A stretch of 64,000 bases of DNA from Janthinobacterium lividum (GCF_034424625.1 NZ_CP139976.1:1612001-1676000), one strand, 5' to 3'; positions 53,706 through 63,311 are shown, numbered from the stretch's first letter. Translations and numbers: made by a program. Notes: generated by a model from the letters alone, not told the origin.

Positions 53706-54008
53706 ATGAACAAACGTCAAGCTCTCATCGCTGCCGCCCTCGCGGGCATCTGCGCCGGTACCACCATCAACGCGGCCGCACACGATGGCCCCGCCCCCGG
53801 CGACAAGGAAAAATGCTATGGCGTGGCCAAGGCGGGGCAGAACGATTGCGCCTCGTCCGATGGCGCGCATTCCTGCGCCGGCCAGGCGGAAGCGGACAAC
53901 CTGCCCACGGAATGGACGTATGTTGCCAAGGGCACGTGCGAACAGGCGGGCGGTTCCGTCAAGCCCATCAAGGCCGGCAAGGCTGCCAAGCCGGCCACGC
54001 AACCGTAA
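53706..54008 (+). CDS. bufA: Bufferin precursor-like protein (DUF2282)
   Basis: A 100-residue exported protein: signal peptide ([25 protein letters not shown]), then a core with four cysteines at 37, 48, 57 and 78 ([30 protein letters not shown]) and a basic Lys/Ala/Pro tail. This matches DUF2282 (BufA-type) precursors. In described bufferins an MNIO enzyme modifies cysteines to thiooxazoles before export, and the product binds copper in the periplasm. AGAGGA precedes the ATG at 53706. The enzyme gene follows after 17 bp. Modification is inferred from family and context. Confidence 0.86.
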   Translation: MNKRQALIAAALAGICAGTTINAAAHDGPAPGDKEKCYGVAKAGQNDCASSDGAHSCAGQAEADNLPTEWTYVAKGTCEQAGGSVKPIKAGKAAKPATQP

Positions 54009-54025
54009 GCGTCCGCCGCCTGCCC

Positions 54026-55648
54026 ATGCCGCCGACCATCCAGGCCCTTGCCGGCGTCGGCCTGCGCGCCGTGCACTACCGCGACTTCCTGGCGCGCCGG
54101 CCCAAGGTGGGCTGGCTGGAAGTACACACTGAAAATTATCTGCAGCCGTCGGGCTGGGATCATCATGTGCTGCAGACCCTGCGCCAGGATTACCCGATCA
54201 GCCTGCATGGCGTGGGCCTGGGCCTGGGTTCCGCGCGCGGTTTTTCCGAGGCGCACCTGCAGCGCGTGCGCGCCGTGGCCGAGCGCATCGAGCCCGCCCT
54301 CGTGTCGGAACACCTGTGCTGGGGCGCCGTGGCGCAGCGGCAACTCAACGATCTGTTGCCGCTGGCCTTGAATGGCGCCGCCCTCGATTTGCTGTGCGCC
54401 AGAGTGGGGCGGGTGCAGGATGTGCTGAAAAGGCCGATCTTGCTGGAGAATGTCTCCACTTACCTGCGTTTTGCCGACGATGCCATGAGCGAGGCGCAAT
54501 TCCTGGCGGAACTGGCGCGCCGCAGCGGCTGCGGCCTGCTGCTCGATATCAATAACTTGTATGTGAACCAGTGCAACCACGGCGAAGACGCCTTGACGGC
54601 CATGCAGTCCATTGCGCCGGGCAGCGTGGGTGAGCTGCACCTGGGCGGCCATCTGCTGACGCCGCATGCCGTGGTCGATCACCATGGCGCCGCCGTGGCC
54701 GATCCCGTCTGGGACTTGTATGCGGCCGCCTTGCTGCGCTTTGGCGCCGTGCCCACCCTGGTCGAATGGGATACGGATCTACCGCCGCTGGATATCCTGC
54801 TGGGCGAGGCGGACAAGGCGCAGGCCATGCTGGCGCGGCATGTGCCGCAGACGCCATGGCAGGGAGCGACGCTGTCGTCCTCGCCAGCGCCAGTGCCGCT
54901 TGACGCGCTGGCGGCTGGCCAGCAAGCGTTTGCCGCAGCCTTGCTGGATACGGCGGCAGCCTTGCCGCCGTTCGCGGGAGACGCGGTGCCACAGCGTTTT
55001 TCACTGTACCGCGGCAGCCTGGGCGCCAACTGGCGCCGCACGCTGAGCCAGGTCTACCCCGTCGTGCTAGCGCTGGTGGGGGAGGAATTCTTTGGTGGCC
55101 TGGCGCACGCGTATGGCCGGCAGATGCCATCCGATAGCGCTGATTTGAATCGGTTTGGCGCCCGTTTCGCCGATTTTCTCGCTGTGTTCCCGCCCGTGGC
55201 GGAGTTGCCCTATCTGCCGGACATGGCGCGCCTGGAATGGGCCTTGCATTTGGCACATTACGCAGCCGATGCGCAGGGCCTGGCGCCAGAGGCGCTGGCC
55301 GCCCTGCATCCCGATCAACTGGAAGCGCACTGTTTTACCTTGCATCCCGCTTGCGTTTTGCTGGCGTCCGGCTGGCAGGTGGCGGCCCTATGGCAGGCGC
55401 ATCAGGATGGTGAAGGGCAGGGGATGTTTCCGCAAGAGATGCAGGTGGCCAGCTACGCGCTGGTATGCCGGACGCGCTGGAAGGCGCAGGTGCTGGTACT
55501 GGATGCAGCCGCGCATGCGGCATTGCTGGCCTTGCAGCAGGGGCAGACCTTTGGCGCCGCGCTCGATGCGGCGTTCGAGCTGGATCCGGCATTTGACCTG
55601 GCCGCATACTTGCGCCAGTGGCTGGCGCATGCGGTATTGACGACCTGA
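54026..55648 (+). CDS. Fused bufferin maturase: DUF692 (MNIO) + DUF2063
   Basis: A 540-residue protein with two domains normally encoded separately. Residues 1-275 are a DUF692 multinuclear iron oxidative enzyme (BufB-like). Candidate metal ligands are Glu36 (HTEN), His61, Glu95/His96 (SEHLCW), Glu141/Asn142, Asp174 (LLDINNLY), His205/His209 and Glu247/Asp249. Residues 276-293 are a Ser/Ala/Pro linker. Residues 294-540 match DUF2063 (BufC-like, precursor binding): [35 protein letters not shown]. There is one continuous frame with no internal stop. It would bind the BufA leader and oxidise its cysteines. No DoxX-type BufD or ECF sigma gene is adjacent. Confidence 0.9.
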   Translation: MPPTIQALAGVGLRAVHYRDFLARRPKVGWLEVHTENYLQPSGWDHHVLQTLRQDYPISLHGVGLGLGSARGFSEAHLQRVRAVAERIEPALVSEHLCWGAVAQRQLNDLLPLALNGAALDLLCARVGRVQDVLKRPILLENVSTYLRFADDAMSEAQFLAELARRSGCGLLLDINNLYVNQCNHGEDALTAMQSIAPGSVGELHLGGHLLTPHAVVDHHGAAVADPVWDLYAAALLRFGAVPTLVEWDTDLPPLDILLGEADKAQAMLARHVPQTPWQGATLSSSPAPVPLDALAAGQQAFAAALLDTAAALPPFAGDAVPQRFSLYRGSLGANWRRTLSQVYPVVLALVGEEFFGGLAHAYGRQMPSDSADLNRFGARFADFLAVFPPVAELPYLPDMARLEWALHLAHYAADAQGLAPEALAALHPDQLEAHCFTLHPACVLLASGWQVAALWQAHQDGEGQGMFPQEMQVASYALVCRTRWKAQVLVLDAAAHAALLALQQGQTFGAALDAAFELDPAFDLAAYLRQWLAHAVLTT

Positions 55649-55673
55649 CGGTTTAGTACGCCTATCAAAACCT

Positions 55674-55768
55674 ACTACGCGTCGTAATTTGCGGTCTGCG
55701 ATGCTCACTGTACCTTCGTACAGTTGCGCTTCTCAACCACAACTTCCTTCCGCTCGCTACGGTTTTGT
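55674..55768. repeat. Candidate dispersed intergenic repeat with hairpin
   Basis: A roughly 95-bp non-coding stretch after the bufferin gene. ACTGTAC (55707-55713) and GTACAGT (55718-55724) form a tight hairpin with loop CTTC, flanked by AT-poor unique-looking sequence ending TACGGTTTTGTCAGGCG. It resembles dispersed intergenic elements I associate with related betaproteobacteria. Only one copy is present here, so the repeat status is unproven. Confidence 0.35.
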
Positions 55769-55777
55769 CAGGCGTTG

Positions 55778-56062
55778 TTATTCGAAGGCCCGCAGCACAC
55801 GCGCTTCGCCTGTCTGATCGCGGTACAGGGTATTCGCGGCCAGGGTGGCGTCCATCATGCGCGTCACTTGCTCTTCTTCAAAGCGGGCCAGCTCGGCCGT
55901 GGCCGCGACGAGGGCCAGTTCCAGCCTGGCGCGCGCGCCCTGGTACAGGCTGCTGGTGTATTTGTCTGTGTTACGCAGCAATTCTTCCGCGTTTTCTATT
56001 ACCTGGCGCAAGTCGCCGATCAGGCGTTCCTGGCTGCGCGTACCTTGTTCGGGATGGTCCAT
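55778..56062 (-). CDS. Small helical protein, ElaB/YqjD-like without anchor
   Basis: A 94-residue protein beginning MDHPEQGTRSQERLIGDLRQVIENAEELLRNT, like the N-terminal part of DUF883 (ElaB/YqjD) proteins. It is helical and charged throughout, and lacks the C-terminal membrane helix that anchors those ribosome-associated proteins. The ATG at 56062 is chosen by the conserved start. Function unknown. Confidence 0.7.
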   Translation of the reverse strand: MDHPEQGTRSQERLIGDLRQVIENAEELLRNTDKYTSSLYQGARARLELALVAATAELARFEEEQVTRMMDATLAANTLYRDQTGEARVLRAFE

Positions 56063-56186
56063 GGCGCTTCCCTTCTGCAATCGATATTTATCTGGCAATA
56101 ACGACATGTTGCAGCTTGATCCAGGCAGCCGGCTGGCAGCGGTGATGGCTGGAAGCATGGGGCTGCTTTCGCGCCCCATGCCGGCA

Positions 56187-56408
56187 TCAAGCGGGGCCGA
56201 CGACCGTGATCCGGATATCGCCCACGCTGACGACCTGGCCGGCGCGGATCTTGGCGGTCTTGCGCAATTCCTTCTTGCCATCGACCTTCACCACGCCGCT
56301 ATCGACCATGACCTTGCCTGCGCCACCGCTGTCGCACAGGCCGACCAGCTTCAACAGCTGGTTCAGCTCGACGAACTCGGATGTTAAATCAAAGCTTACT
56401 TTTTGCAT
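56187..56408 (-). CDS. S4-domain RNA-binding protein (YbcJ-like)
   Basis: A 73-residue protein consisting of one S4 RNA-binding fold: FVELNQLLKLVGLCDSGGAGKVMV, then SGVVKVDGKKELRKTAKIRAGQVVSVGD. This matches YbcJ-type small S4 proteins linked to ribosome or RNA metabolism. Monocistronic, between the helical protein and fumC. Confidence 0.9.
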   Translation of the reverse strand: MQKVSFDLTSEFVELNQLLKLVGLCDSGGAGKVMVDSGVVKVDGKKELRKTAKIRAGQVVSVGDIRITVVGPA

Positions 56409-56504
56409 TGTATCCCTTATTGCAATGATGTGTTTTAAACACTTGATGACGACCTCAACTAATCCCTAGTTTACCTGAAGCCGCCAGCAATGCAGGGTGC
56501 AGCC

Positions 56505-57899
56505 TCAGCTTTTGTTGGGACGCGTCATCTCCAGGGGCACGATCCAGGCACTGAATTGCTCTTCCGTCACAAAGCCCAGGGCCAGCGCCGCTTCCTTCAG
56601 GGTCGTGCCTTCATGCTGGGCCTGCTTGGCGATTTGCGCCGCCTTGTCGTAGCCGATGTGCGGCGCCAGCGCCGTGACCAGCATCAAGGAACGCTCCATC
56701 AGTTCGGCGATGCGTTCGCGGTTCGGCGCGATGCCGTGGGCGCAATGCTCGTCGAAGCTGCGCATGCCGTCGCCCAGCAGGCGCGCGCTTTGCAGAAAGT
56801 TGTGCGCAATCAAGGGTTTGAAGACATTCAGCTCGAAATTGCCCGAGGCGCCGCCCACCGTGATGGCGACGTCGTTGCCGAAGACCTGGCAGCACAGCAT
56901 GGTCAGCGCTTCGCACTGGGTAGGATTGACCTTGCCCGGCATGATGGAGCTGCCCGGCTCATTTTCAGGGATGGTGATTTCGCCCAGGCCGGAACGGGGA
57001 CCGGAGGCCATCCAGCGCACGTCGTTGGCGATTTTCATCAGGGCCGTGGCCAGGGTTTTCAGTGCGCCATGGGCGGCGACGAGGGCGTCGTGGGCGGCCA
57101 GGGCGGCGAACTTGTTGCTGGCCGTCTCGAACGGCTGGCCCGTCAGGCGCGCCAGCTCGGCCGCGATGCGGCCGGCAAATTCCACGTGGGCATTCAAGCC
57201 CGTGCCCACGGCCGTGCCGCCGGCGGCCAGTTGCAGCAGCGGCGGCAACGCTGCCGTGATGATGTGCTCGGCAAAGTCCAGTTGCGCCACGTAGCCGGAA
57301 AATTCCTGGCCCAGGGTCAGCGGCGTCGCATCCTGCAAATGGGTGCGGCCGATCTTGACGATGTCGGCAAATTCCGTGGCTTTCGCATCCAGGGTGGCGC
57401 GCAGCTGGCGCAGCGGCGGCAAGACCGTGTTGGCAACGGCCAGGGCGGCGGCCACGTGGATGGCGGTCGGAAAGATATCGTTCGAGGACTGGCCCAGGTT
57501 GACGTCGTCGTTCGGGTGCAGCAGGCGCTCGGCGCCCCGCAAGCCGCCGATCAGCTCGGAACCGCGGTTGGCCAGCACTTCGTTCATGTTCATATTGCTT
57601 TGCGTGCCAGAGCCCGTCTGCCAGACGGCCAGCGGGAATTCTGCGTCGTGCTTGCCGGCCAGCACTTCGTCGGCCGCCTGCGTGATGGCCACGGCTTTCT
57701 TGCCATCTAGTAATCCCAAGTCCAGGTTGACGTGGGCGGCCGCGCGCTTGACGGTGGCCAGGGCGGCGATCAGTTCGGGCGGCATCTTTTCCGTGGAAAT
57801 GTGGAAGTGCTCGAGCGAGCGCTGCGTTTGCGCTCCCCACAGCCGGTCGGCGGGTACGTCGATCGGGCCGAAACTGTCGCGTTCGATTCTGCTACTCAT
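56505..57899 (-). CDS. fumC: Fumarate hydratase, class II
   Basis: A 464-residue iron-independent fumarase that interconverts fumarate and malate. Conserved blocks: [59 protein letters not shown] and the signature [13 protein letters not shown] with the catalytic serine. Length and order are normal for FumC. Monocistronic, divergent from the FimV-like gene. Confidence 0.98.
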   Translation of the reverse strand: MSSRIERDSFGPIDVPADRLWGAQTQRSLEHFHISTEKMPPELIAALATVKRAAAHVNLDLGLLDGKKAVAITQAADEVLAGKHDAEFPLAVWQTGSGTQSNMNMNEVLANRGSELIGGLRGAERLLHPNDDVNLGQSSNDIFPTAIHVAAALAVANTVLPPLRQLRATLDAKATEFADIVKIGRTHLQDATPLTLGQEFSGYVAQLDFAEHIITAALPPLLQLAAGGTAVGTGLNAHVEFAGRIAAELARLTGQPFETASNKFAALAAHDALVAAHGALKTLATALMKIANDVRWMASGPRSGLGEITIPENEPGSSIMPGKVNPTQCEALTMLCCQVFGNDVAITVGGASGNFELNVFKPLIAHNFLQSARLLGDGMRSFDEHCAHGIAPNRERIAELMERSLMLVTALAPHIGYDKAAQIAKQAQHEGTTLKEAALALGFVTEEQFSAWIVPLEMTRPNKS

Positions 57900-58071
57900 G
57901 ACATCCCTTTCATCGATAGAGGTGGATCGAGTGTACTCCAGGCGTCAAAAAAGCACAGGATGATGCTGTATTGCATCATTTTTTGCCCTGACCCATCTAT
58001 ATTTTTGCGATTTCCTGCCGTTAAAGACAGGCGAGTTCCCCTTCTTATCCTGTTATCAAAGCGATCAGTCC

Positions 58072-59193
58072 ATGCAGAGCAGCAGCCTTCCCCGTTGGTC
58101 CCTGATCGCGTGCGCCGCCGCCAGCCTGGCCTTGCCGCCCGTCATGGCGGCCGAACTGGGCGAGATGGCCGTGCTGTCGCATGTGGGCCAGCCTCTGCTG
58201 GCCGAAATCGAACTGACTGCCCTGGCGCCCGAGGAAGCCAATGGCGTGGCCGTGCGCCTGGCCTCGCCCGATGTGTACCGCGGTGGCGGCATCGGCATGG
58301 ATCCGGCCTTGCAAACCTTGACGATCAGTCCGCTGGAACGCGGCGGGCGCCACTATGTGCGCGTGAGTACCCGGCAAGCGATCCAGGCGGGCCATGTGCA
58401 TCTGTATTTGTTGCTGGGCAGTGGCAATGGCGCCGTCGTGCGCCTGGGCACCGTGTGGCTGGCAGCGGCCCCGCCTGCTGCCGCTGCCGTCAGTGCGCCA
58501 GTCCGGCCCGCGATTCCGTTGCCTGCGCCCGTATCCGCACCGCTGCCACGGGCTGCGGCCGGCGCGCCGTCGCCCGATGCCGCCGCGCTGGCGGCCCGCG
58601 CGCGCGCCGAGGGCCTCGTGCGCCCGGCGCGCGCGTTCGTGCCGCCGGCCGCGCCCGCGCCGGCTGTACCCGCGTTGCGTCCGGCGCCGTTGCGCCGCGC
58701 GACGGCGCCCGTCGCCGCCTGCGCGCCGCAGGCCAATGTGGAGCAGGCGCAAGCGTGCGTGGCGCTGGATGAGAAAAACGCGGCTTTGAATGAGAAGCTC
58801 GGCGAATTGGAGGGCAAGCTCGGCGCCTTGCAAAAGGCGCTGGCTCAGCCTGCCACCGCTGCCGCCGTCGCTGCGCCTGCTGCCGCGCCGGCCGAGGCGC
58901 GGGTGCCGCATGCCAAGCCCAAGCCCCTGGTGCCGCCAGCGGGCGAGAAGGCGGCGGGTGGCAATGGCTTGCTGTGGCTCGGCATCGGCACTCTGGTCTT
59001 CCTGTTGCTGACGGCGGTCATCGTGTATGTGGCGCGCAAGCGCAAGCAGGCGGCCGGGCCGGGCGCGCCGTCGAAATACTGGGTCTTGCTGCGCAAGCCC
59101 TTCAGCCGCAAGAAGAAGGATGTGCCCGTGCTGACGGAAGCGGTGGAAGGCGGGGTAGGGGCCGAGCCGGAGCCGGAGCCCTTCTCGCGTTAA
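58072..59193 (+). CDS. FimV-like N-terminal domain protein
   Basis: A 373-residue envelope protein. Signal peptide (residues 1-26), then a FimV N-terminal type domain (about 27-130: AELGEMAVLSHVGQPLLAEIELTA). A long Ala/Pro-rich region, a short coiled segment (ALNEKLGELEGKLGALQKAL) and one membrane helix (about 303-323, LLWLGIGTLVFLLLTAVIVYV) with a basic cytosolic tail follow. FimV proteins organise type IV pili and cell poles. This one is much shorter than full FimV (no LysM or TPR part), so it is a FimV-like truncated form. Confidence 0.85.
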   Translation: MQSSSLPRWSLIACAAASLALPPVMAAELGEMAVLSHVGQPLLAEIELTALAPEEANGVAVRLASPDVYRGGGIGMDPALQTLTISPLERGGRHYVRVSTRQAIQAGHVHLYLLLGSGNGAVVRLGTVWLAAAPPAAAAVSAPVRPAIPLPAPVSAPLPRAAAGAPSPDAAALAARARAEGLVRPARAFVPPAAPAPAVPALRPAPLRRATAPVAACAPQANVEQAQACVALDEKNAALNEKLGELEGKLGALQKALAQPATAAAVAAPAAAPAEARVPHAKPKPLVPPAGEKAAGGNGLLWLGIGTLVFLLLTAVIVYVARKRKQAAGPGAPSKYWVLLRKPFSRKKKDVPVLTEAVEGGVGAEPEPEPFSR

Positions 59194-59617
59194 CGCTGAT
59201 GCAAGGCGGCACGACAATTTGATATAAAAAAAGATATTGAAAAAATACATGGAAACGCTTGCCAATCGCGTTGCTTAATTCTTAAAGATGGTGATATGAT
59301 TAACTCAGTGGACTTGCTCTACGACAAAACAGCCCCAGCCTGGCGCAGTCACCAACGATAGTGTGGCGCGGCAAACAGGTGTAGCGTTGCATAAACGCCT
59401 GGGTCTGGAAGCGGTTTGCGATGCCGACGATGTGCTCGCGAACGCCGGATGCAACCGGCAGCGAGGCGACGCCAGGAGATACCTGGGGCTCGCCTTCCAA
59501 ATTCCCCCACCCCCCCCCTCCTTGCCTGGTGCCGCAGATGGCGCGCTCCCTGGCACGGAGGCAGACGCAAAAAAAGCACCCGCAGGTGCTTTTGTCGTTT
59601 CTGGTGCGGCAAGTTTC
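59194..59617. other. 424-bp gene-free interval
   Basis: No supported gene. It contains an AT-rich stretch near 59220-59260, a run of 5 C, A, 9 C at 59504-59518, and at its right end the terminator of the FliT-like gene. No promoter was assigned. Confidence 0.5.
59568..59593 (-). terminator. Terminator of the FliT-like gene
   Basis: On the minus strand AAAAGCACC and GGTGCTTTT (plus-strand arms 59572-59580 and 59585-59593, loop CGCA) are followed by a T run, the A run at 59568-59575. Confidence 0.82.
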
Positions 59618-59914
59618 TTACATGTGGGCGCGCGAACCTTGCATGGCGCTCGGCAGCTGCGTCATCCACGGTTCCGTGATGTTGCGGATTTCGCGGTCAT
59701 TTGCCAGGATTTGCTTGAGCAAGTCGATCTTGCGCAGGCGCGAGGCGCCTGCCAGGGCGGGCACCTTGCCTGTCATGGTCGCGCTGGCGGCGCTGGCGCA
59801 CTGGTTTTCCAGGGTATCCAAGCCATCCCAGTCGCTCGAACGTGCGGCCACGACCATTTTATTGGTCATTCCTGCAATATTTTCATACATCGAGAGAACG
59901 TCGTTGGAGGTCAT
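59618..59914 (-). CDS. FliT-like flagellar chaperone
   Basis: A 98-residue helical protein matching FliT-type export chaperones: LSMYENIAGMTNKMVVAARSSDWDGLDTLE at the start and KQILANDREIRNITEPWMTQL near the end. FliT binds the filament-cap protein FliD and, in enterobacteria, FlhDC. No fliD or fliS is next to it, so it is an orphan copy or a FliT-like paralogue. The ATG at 59914 is chosen; a GTG at 59920 would add two residues. Confidence 0.72.
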   Translation of the reverse strand: MTSNDVLSMYENIAGMTNKMVVAARSSDWDGLDTLENQCASAASATMTGKVPALAGASRLRKIDLLKQILANDREIRNITEPWMTQLPSAMQGSRAHM

Positions 59915-60157
59915 GAGCACACCCGTAACTAGTGAATGGATTACCGCTTGTCTAGATTAACGGCAGCTGCAACGGGAACTTGAGGGTGTTTTTGAAAAAA
60001 AATGAAAATAATTTAGATGATTGCTTACCTGCTGCCGGAATCGCCTCCCAAGCCGCATGCCTGCTGGCGTCGTGGTGACAGGGGAATGTGTTGCGGCGCT
60101 TCAAAACGCGTTATGATTTTGCATACTACTGTCGTTACTTTGCCTGAAAGGATCACC

Positions 60158-62242
60158 ATGCGCGTTGTCACTGCTGCCGCTTCCTCTTTCCCTGCTTCCT
60201 GGCGCAAGCGCGCCATGGCGCTCGCCCTGTCCGGCATCGCCCTGGCCGGGGGTGCCGTCCACGCGCATGGCCAGGAGGCGGCCGCCAATCCTGCCGCCGC
60301 GATGGCGGCACCCACGGCTGTCTTGCCCGGCGACGATTTCTACGATTACGTGAATGGCGACTGGCTGCGCGGCACGGATATTCCCGCCGACCGCAGCAGC
60401 TGGGGCTCGTTCGCCATCCTCGCCAATGCGACCAACGAGCGCATCATCGCCCTCGTCGAAGGCCTGGCGGCGGCGCCGCAGGCGGATGCATCGGCGCGCC
60501 AGGTCAGCGATTTCTACCGTTCCTGGATGGATGAGTCAGCTATCGAAGCGCAAGGCTGGGCGCCGATCAAGCCGCTGCTGAAGAAGATCGATGGCATACG
60601 CGACCAGGCAGGATTGGCCCGCGCGCTGGGCGAGAGCTTGCGCGCCGATGTCGATCCGCTCAATGCCACCAATTTTTATACGGAAAACCTGTTCGGCCTG
60701 TGGGTGGCGCAAGATTTGAACGACACCACGCGTAACGTGGCCTATCTGCTGCAAGGTGGACTGGGCTTGCCCGACCGCGCGTTCTACCAGGGGGGAAGCG
60801 CCCGCATGCAGGGTTTGCGCGCGGGCTACCAGGCGCATATCGCCGCCATGCTCAAGCAGGCCGGCTACCGCGATGCGCCGGCCCGCGCCGCGCGCGTGTT
60901 TGCGTTGGAGCAGCAAATTGCCGCCAGTCACGCCAGCCGCGAGGATTCGGCCGATGTCGCCAAGGGCAATAACGCGTGGCGTGCCGCCGACTTCGCCAGC
61001 AAGGCGCCGGGCCTGGACTGGAAGGCCTTCTTCCAGGCGGCGGGCCTGGGCAGGCAGACGGACTTCATTGTCTGGCATCCGACGGCCATGACGGGCAGCG
61101 CGGCCCTGGTGGCGAGCGTGCCGCTGGCCACGTGGAAGGATTTCCTCGCCTTCCACGCGATCAACCATTTCAGCACGACCTTGCCGAAGGCCGCCGCCGA
61201 CCAGCGCTTCGCCTTCTACGGCAGCGCCCTGAGCGGCACGCCGCAGCAGTCGCCGCGCAGCAAGCGCGCGCTGGCGGCAACCAACGCGGCCCTCAGCGAC
61301 GCTGTCGGCAAGCTGTACGTGGAGCGCTATTTCCCGCCTGAATCGAAAGCCCGCGTGCAAGACATGGTGACGAATATCGTCGCCGCCTTCTCGCGCCGCA
61401 TCGACAAGCTGGACTGGATGGCGCCGGCCACCAAGGCGCAGGCGCAGGAAAAACTCAAGACCCTGTACGTGGGCGTCGGCTATCCGGAACGCTGGGACAA
61501 CTATGCGGGCTTGCGCGTGGTGCGCGGCGATGCGCTGGGTAATGTGCAGCGGGCGGAACAGTTCCACTACCGGCAGGAGCTGGCCAAGCTGGGCCAGTCG
61601 CCTGACCGCAAGGCCTGGGCCATGCCGGCACAGCTGGTCAATGCCGTCAACCTGCCGCTGCAAAATGCGCTGAACTTTCCGGCCGCCATCCTGCAGCCGC
61701 CATTCTTCGACCCCCAGGCATCCGATGCGGCCAACTATGGCGGCATCGGCGCCACCATCGGCCACGAGATCAGCCACAGCTTCGATGACCAGGGCGCCCA
61801 GTTCGACGCCCAGGGCAAGTTGCGCGACTGGTGGACGCCAGCCGACCTGGCGCATTTTCAGACCGCATCCAAGCAATTGGTGGCGCAGTTCGCGGCCTAC
61901 AAGCCGTTTCCCGACCTGGCCGTGAATGGCCAGCTGACTCTGAGCGAAAACCTGGCCGACCTGGCCGGCGTGGCGGCCGCGCATGACGCGTTCACCTTGT
62001 CGCAGCAGGGCAAGCCGGTGCAGGCGGATGCGGACCGCGATTTCTTCACGGGTTATGGCGTCAGCTGGCGCAGCAAGGCACGCGAAGCGGCGGCGCGCCA
62101 GCAAATCCTCACGGATGGCCATGCGCCGGCGCAATACCGGGCCGCCACCGTGCGCAACCTCGACGCCTGGTACCCGGCCTTCGACGTCCAGCCGGGGCAG
62201 CAGCTGTATCTGGCGCCGGAACAGCGCGTGCGCGTCTGGTAG
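60158..62242 (+). CDS. M13-family zinc metallopeptidase (PepO-like)
   Basis: A 694-residue exported peptidase of the neprilysin family. Signal peptide about residues 1-36. N-terminal helical domain (FYDYVNGDWLRGTDIPADRSSWGSF), and the C-terminal zinc site HEISH at 536-540 (GATIGHEISHSFDDQGAQFD). The third ligand Glu597 is in ENLADLAG, and the late substrate-site region is VRNLDAWYPAFDV. It cuts peptides in the periplasm. AAAGGA precedes the ATG at 60158. Monocistronic. Confidence 0.96.
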   Translation: MRVVTAAASSFPASWRKRAMALALSGIALAGGAVHAHGQEAAANPAAAMAAPTAVLPGDDFYDYVNGDWLRGTDIPADRSSWGSFAILANATNERIIALVEGLAAAPQADASARQVSDFYRSWMDESAIEAQGWAPIKPLLKKIDGIRDQAGLARALGESLRADVDPLNATNFYTENLFGLWVAQDLNDTTRNVAYLLQGGLGLPDRAFYQGGSARMQGLRAGYQAHIAAMLKQAGYRDAPARAARVFALEQQIAASHASREDSADVAKGNNAWRAADFASKAPGLDWKAFFQAAGLGRQTDFIVWHPTAMTGSAALVASVPLATWKDFLAFHAINHFSTTLPKAAADQRFAFYGSALSGTPQQSPRSKRALAATNAALSDAVGKLYVERYFPPESKARVQDMVTNIVAAFSRRIDKLDWMAPATKAQAQEKLKTLYVGVGYPERWDNYAGLRVVRGDALGNVQRAEQFHYRQELAKLGQSPDRKAWAMPAQLVNAVNLPLQNALNFPAAILQPPFFDPQASDAANYGGIGATIGHEISHSFDDQGAQFDAQGKLRDWWTPADLAHFQTASKQLVAQFAAYKPFPDLAVNGQLTLSENLADLAGVAAAHDAFTLSQQGKPVQADADRDFFTGYGVSWRSKAREAAARQQILTDGHAPAQYRAATVRNLDAWYPAFDVQPGQQLYLAPEQRVRVW

Positions 62243-62311
62243 GTTATAAAGCGGTGCCAGCGCGCAGTGCGCTGGCACCGTAAAATGGCGGCACATATCG
62301 ACAGGACCGCC

Positions 62312-62953
62312 ATGAAGCCAACCCCACCGCAAGACCCCATCCACGCCATCACCCATCGCACCCTGGCTCATTACGACGCCAGTGCCGAGCAGTTTTTCGA
62401 AGGCACGCGCGACCACGACGTCAGCCAGAACATCGCCGCGCTGCTGGGGGCCATCGGCAAGCCGGCGCCCCTGGATATTCTCGACCTCGGTTGCGGCCCT
62501 GGCCGCGACCTGAAGGCGTTCACGGCCATGGGCCACCATGCCACTGGCGTCGATGGCTGCCCCCGCTTCGTCGAGATGGCGCGCGCCTACAGCGGCTGCA
62601 CCGTCTGGCAGCAGGATTTCGTCGACCTCGATCTGCCCGCCGCGCATTTCGACGGCGTGTTCGCCAATGCCGTGCTGTTCCACGTGCCCAGCGCCGCCTT
62701 GCCCGGCGTGCTGCGGGCTTTGTACGCGTGCCTGAAGCCCGGTGGCGTGCTGTTCAGCTCGAACCCGCGCGGGCAGAACCAGGAAGGCTGGAATGGCGCG
62801 CGCTATGGCAGCTATCACGACGAAGCGACGTGGGCCGCCTACGTGCAGGCGGCCGGTTTTATCTTGATCGAGCAGTACTATCGCCCCCCCGGCTTGCCGC
62901 GCGACCAGCAGCCGTGGCTGGCGACGGTCTGGCGCAAGGGTGCGCAGGCGTAA
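62312..62953 (+). CDS. Class I SAM-dependent methyltransferase
   Basis: A 213-residue methyltransferase with the SAM-binding motif ILDLGCGPGRDLKAF (about residues 56-70), the acidic TGVDGCPRFVE and the later LKPGGVLFSSNPRG strand. It starts MKPTPPQDPIHA with TLAHYDASAEQFFEGT, as in several putative thiol or small-molecule methyltransferases. The substrate is unknown. The ATG at 62312 gives the conserved start; a longer frame from 62267 is less likely. Confidence 0.9.
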   Translation: MKPTPPQDPIHAITHRTLAHYDASAEQFFEGTRDHDVSQNIAALLGAIGKPAPLDILDLGCGPGRDLKAFTAMGHHATGVDGCPRFVEMARAYSGCTVWQQDFVDLDLPAAHFDGVFANAVLFHVPSAALPGVLRALYACLKPGGVLFSSNPRGQNQEGWNGARYGSYHDEATWAAYVQAAGFILIEQYYRPPGLPRDQQPWLATVWRKGAQA

Positions 62954-63108
62954 TTGACGATGTCGGCGCTGTGTTAGGAACCGTACAGAGCCTTTGATCC
63001 CCACTGCGTACTATGGATACATCGACACGCAACAAGCAGCGTGTGAGCCGCAGTACCGGCCCTTGTCGGGCTGGACAACAGATGTACCAACTACAGTGAG
63101 GATCCATC

Positions 63109-63294
63109 ATGAACAAAGATCAAGTCGAAGGTAAACTGAAGGAAGTCGGCGGTAAAATCCAGGAAGCCGCTGGCAAAGTCGTCGGCAGCGAAGAACAGCA
63201 AGCCAAGGGCCTGGCAAACCAGGTCGAAGGCAAAGTGCAGAAGAAGGTTGGCGATGTGAAAGACGCGGTGGAAACCGTCACGCGCAAGCCATAA
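63109..63294 (+). CDS. CsbD-family stress protein
   Basis: A 61-residue hydrophilic protein of the CsbD family (MNKDQVEGKLKEVGGKIQEAAGK). Internal EGK repeats (VEGKLK, VEGKVQ) are visible. CsbD proteins are small, abundant and induced by general stress in many bacteria; the molecular function is unknown. Own 155-bp leader and a perfect terminator. Confidence 0.92.
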   Translation: MNKDQVEGKLKEVGGKIQEAAGKVVGSEEQQAKGLANQVEGKVQKKVGDVKDAVETVTRKP

Positions 63295-63311
63295 TTTTTG
63301 CTCCAGCATAA

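Noticed and set aside
53706..55648. Methanobactin (MbnABC) biosynthesis
   Set aside because: DUF692 enzymes include MbnB, but the precursor is a DUF2282-like exported protein with four cysteines and the partner half is DUF2063, not MbnC. Bufferin is the better match.
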